The notes under the pieces are model-generated. The model ran no database searches. It was given only the letters and a program-made list of their open reading frames with translations, and had not been told where the DNA came from. DNA of 6,706 bases, taken from Treponema sp. (GTDB lineage: Bacteria; Spirochaetota; Spirochaetia; Treponematales; Breznakiellaceae). The stretch covers positions 1 to 6,706 of the forward strand of contig JAITQR010000079.1 of the NCBI GenBank assembly GCA_031288815.1, given 5' to 3'. A program made the position numbers and the translations under genes. Of this stretch, positions 6,656 to 6,706 are shown in pieces (within the stretch, counting starts at the first letter, position 1; the number at the start of each line of letters is the position of its first letter).

Positions 6656-6678
6656 ACCGGGAATAACCGTTTCCCGGT
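6656..6678 (+). terminator. Hairpin after the kinase stop codon (possible transcription end or 3' stabiliser)
   Basis: ACCGGGAA (6656-6663) and TTCCCGGT (6671-6678) form a perfect eight-base-pair stem with a seven-base loop, beginning 11 bases after the stop codon. No T run follows, so it is not a textbook intrinsic terminator. It may act as a Rho-assisted end point, an RNA-stabilising hairpin, or simply a dyad. The remaining bases to 6706 show nothing I can assign. Confidence 0.45.
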
Positions 6679-6706
6679 ATCCAGCAGAAACCATACTACT
6701 ATGCTA

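Noticed and set aside
1..6706. CRISPR arrays, tRNA or rRNA genes, insertion sequences, attachment sites
   Set aside because: I saw no regularly spaced direct repeats, no tRNA-like cloverleaf or rRNA segments, and no transposase or integrase coding sequence on either strand.

Overview
The window reads as a dense bacterial chromosome segment with every supported gene on the + strand. It holds the end of one operon (about 1-727), a 232-base intergenic region (728-959), and a four-gene signalling operon (960-6644) followed by 62 bases of trailing sequence. The organism cannot be fixed from the sequence alone. The moderately GC-rich coding sequence, a relaxed lipobox on a small flavin-binding lipoprotein, and the FIST protein / hybrid kinase / HD-GYP regulator set would fit a free-living or gut-associated spirochaete of the Treponema group. 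That is a tentative inference; some other anaerobe-rich lineages carry similar sets.

Region 1 (1-727) has the C-terminal 100 residues of an ABC transporter ATPase of the LolD/MacB/FtsE type. Overlapping it by 8 bases is a 143-residue lipoprotein with an FMN-binding domain carrying the SGAT flavin-attachment motif. Together they suggest an envelope module with an extracytoplasmic redox or flavin-linked component.

Region 2 (728-959) splits sharply in base composition. A dyad-rich block (77% GC by count over 781-880) ends in a small hairpin plus T6 run that looks like a terminator. After it comes an AT-rich stretch (33% GC over 901-960) with a plausible sigma-70-type promoter and two perfect dyads, just before the first gene of the signalling operon.

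Region 3 (960-6644) encodes, in order, two tandem paralogous response regulators with HD-GYP (cyclic-di-GMP phosphodiesterase) outputs, a stand-alone FIST-domain sensor protein, and a large hybrid histidine kinase (coiled coil, PAS, HisKA, HATPase, REC, Hpt, C-terminal extension). Junctions overlap by 8 and 7 bases or are separated by 9 bases, so the four genes are very probably co-transcribed and partly translationally coupled. The likely circuit is: FIST protein senses a ligand and modulates the kinase; phosphate passes His207 to Asp514 to His672; the Hpt domain then phosphorylates the two HD-GYP regulators, which lower cyclic-di-GMP. This resembles the NosP (FIST family) / NahK nitric-oxide pathway of Pseudomonas, but with the phosphodiesterase outputs built into the same operon and duplicated. 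The most unusual detail is that the first HD-GYP copy has Asn in place of a conserved metal-binding Asp that the second copy retains, suggesting one active enzyme and one divergent or impaired partner.
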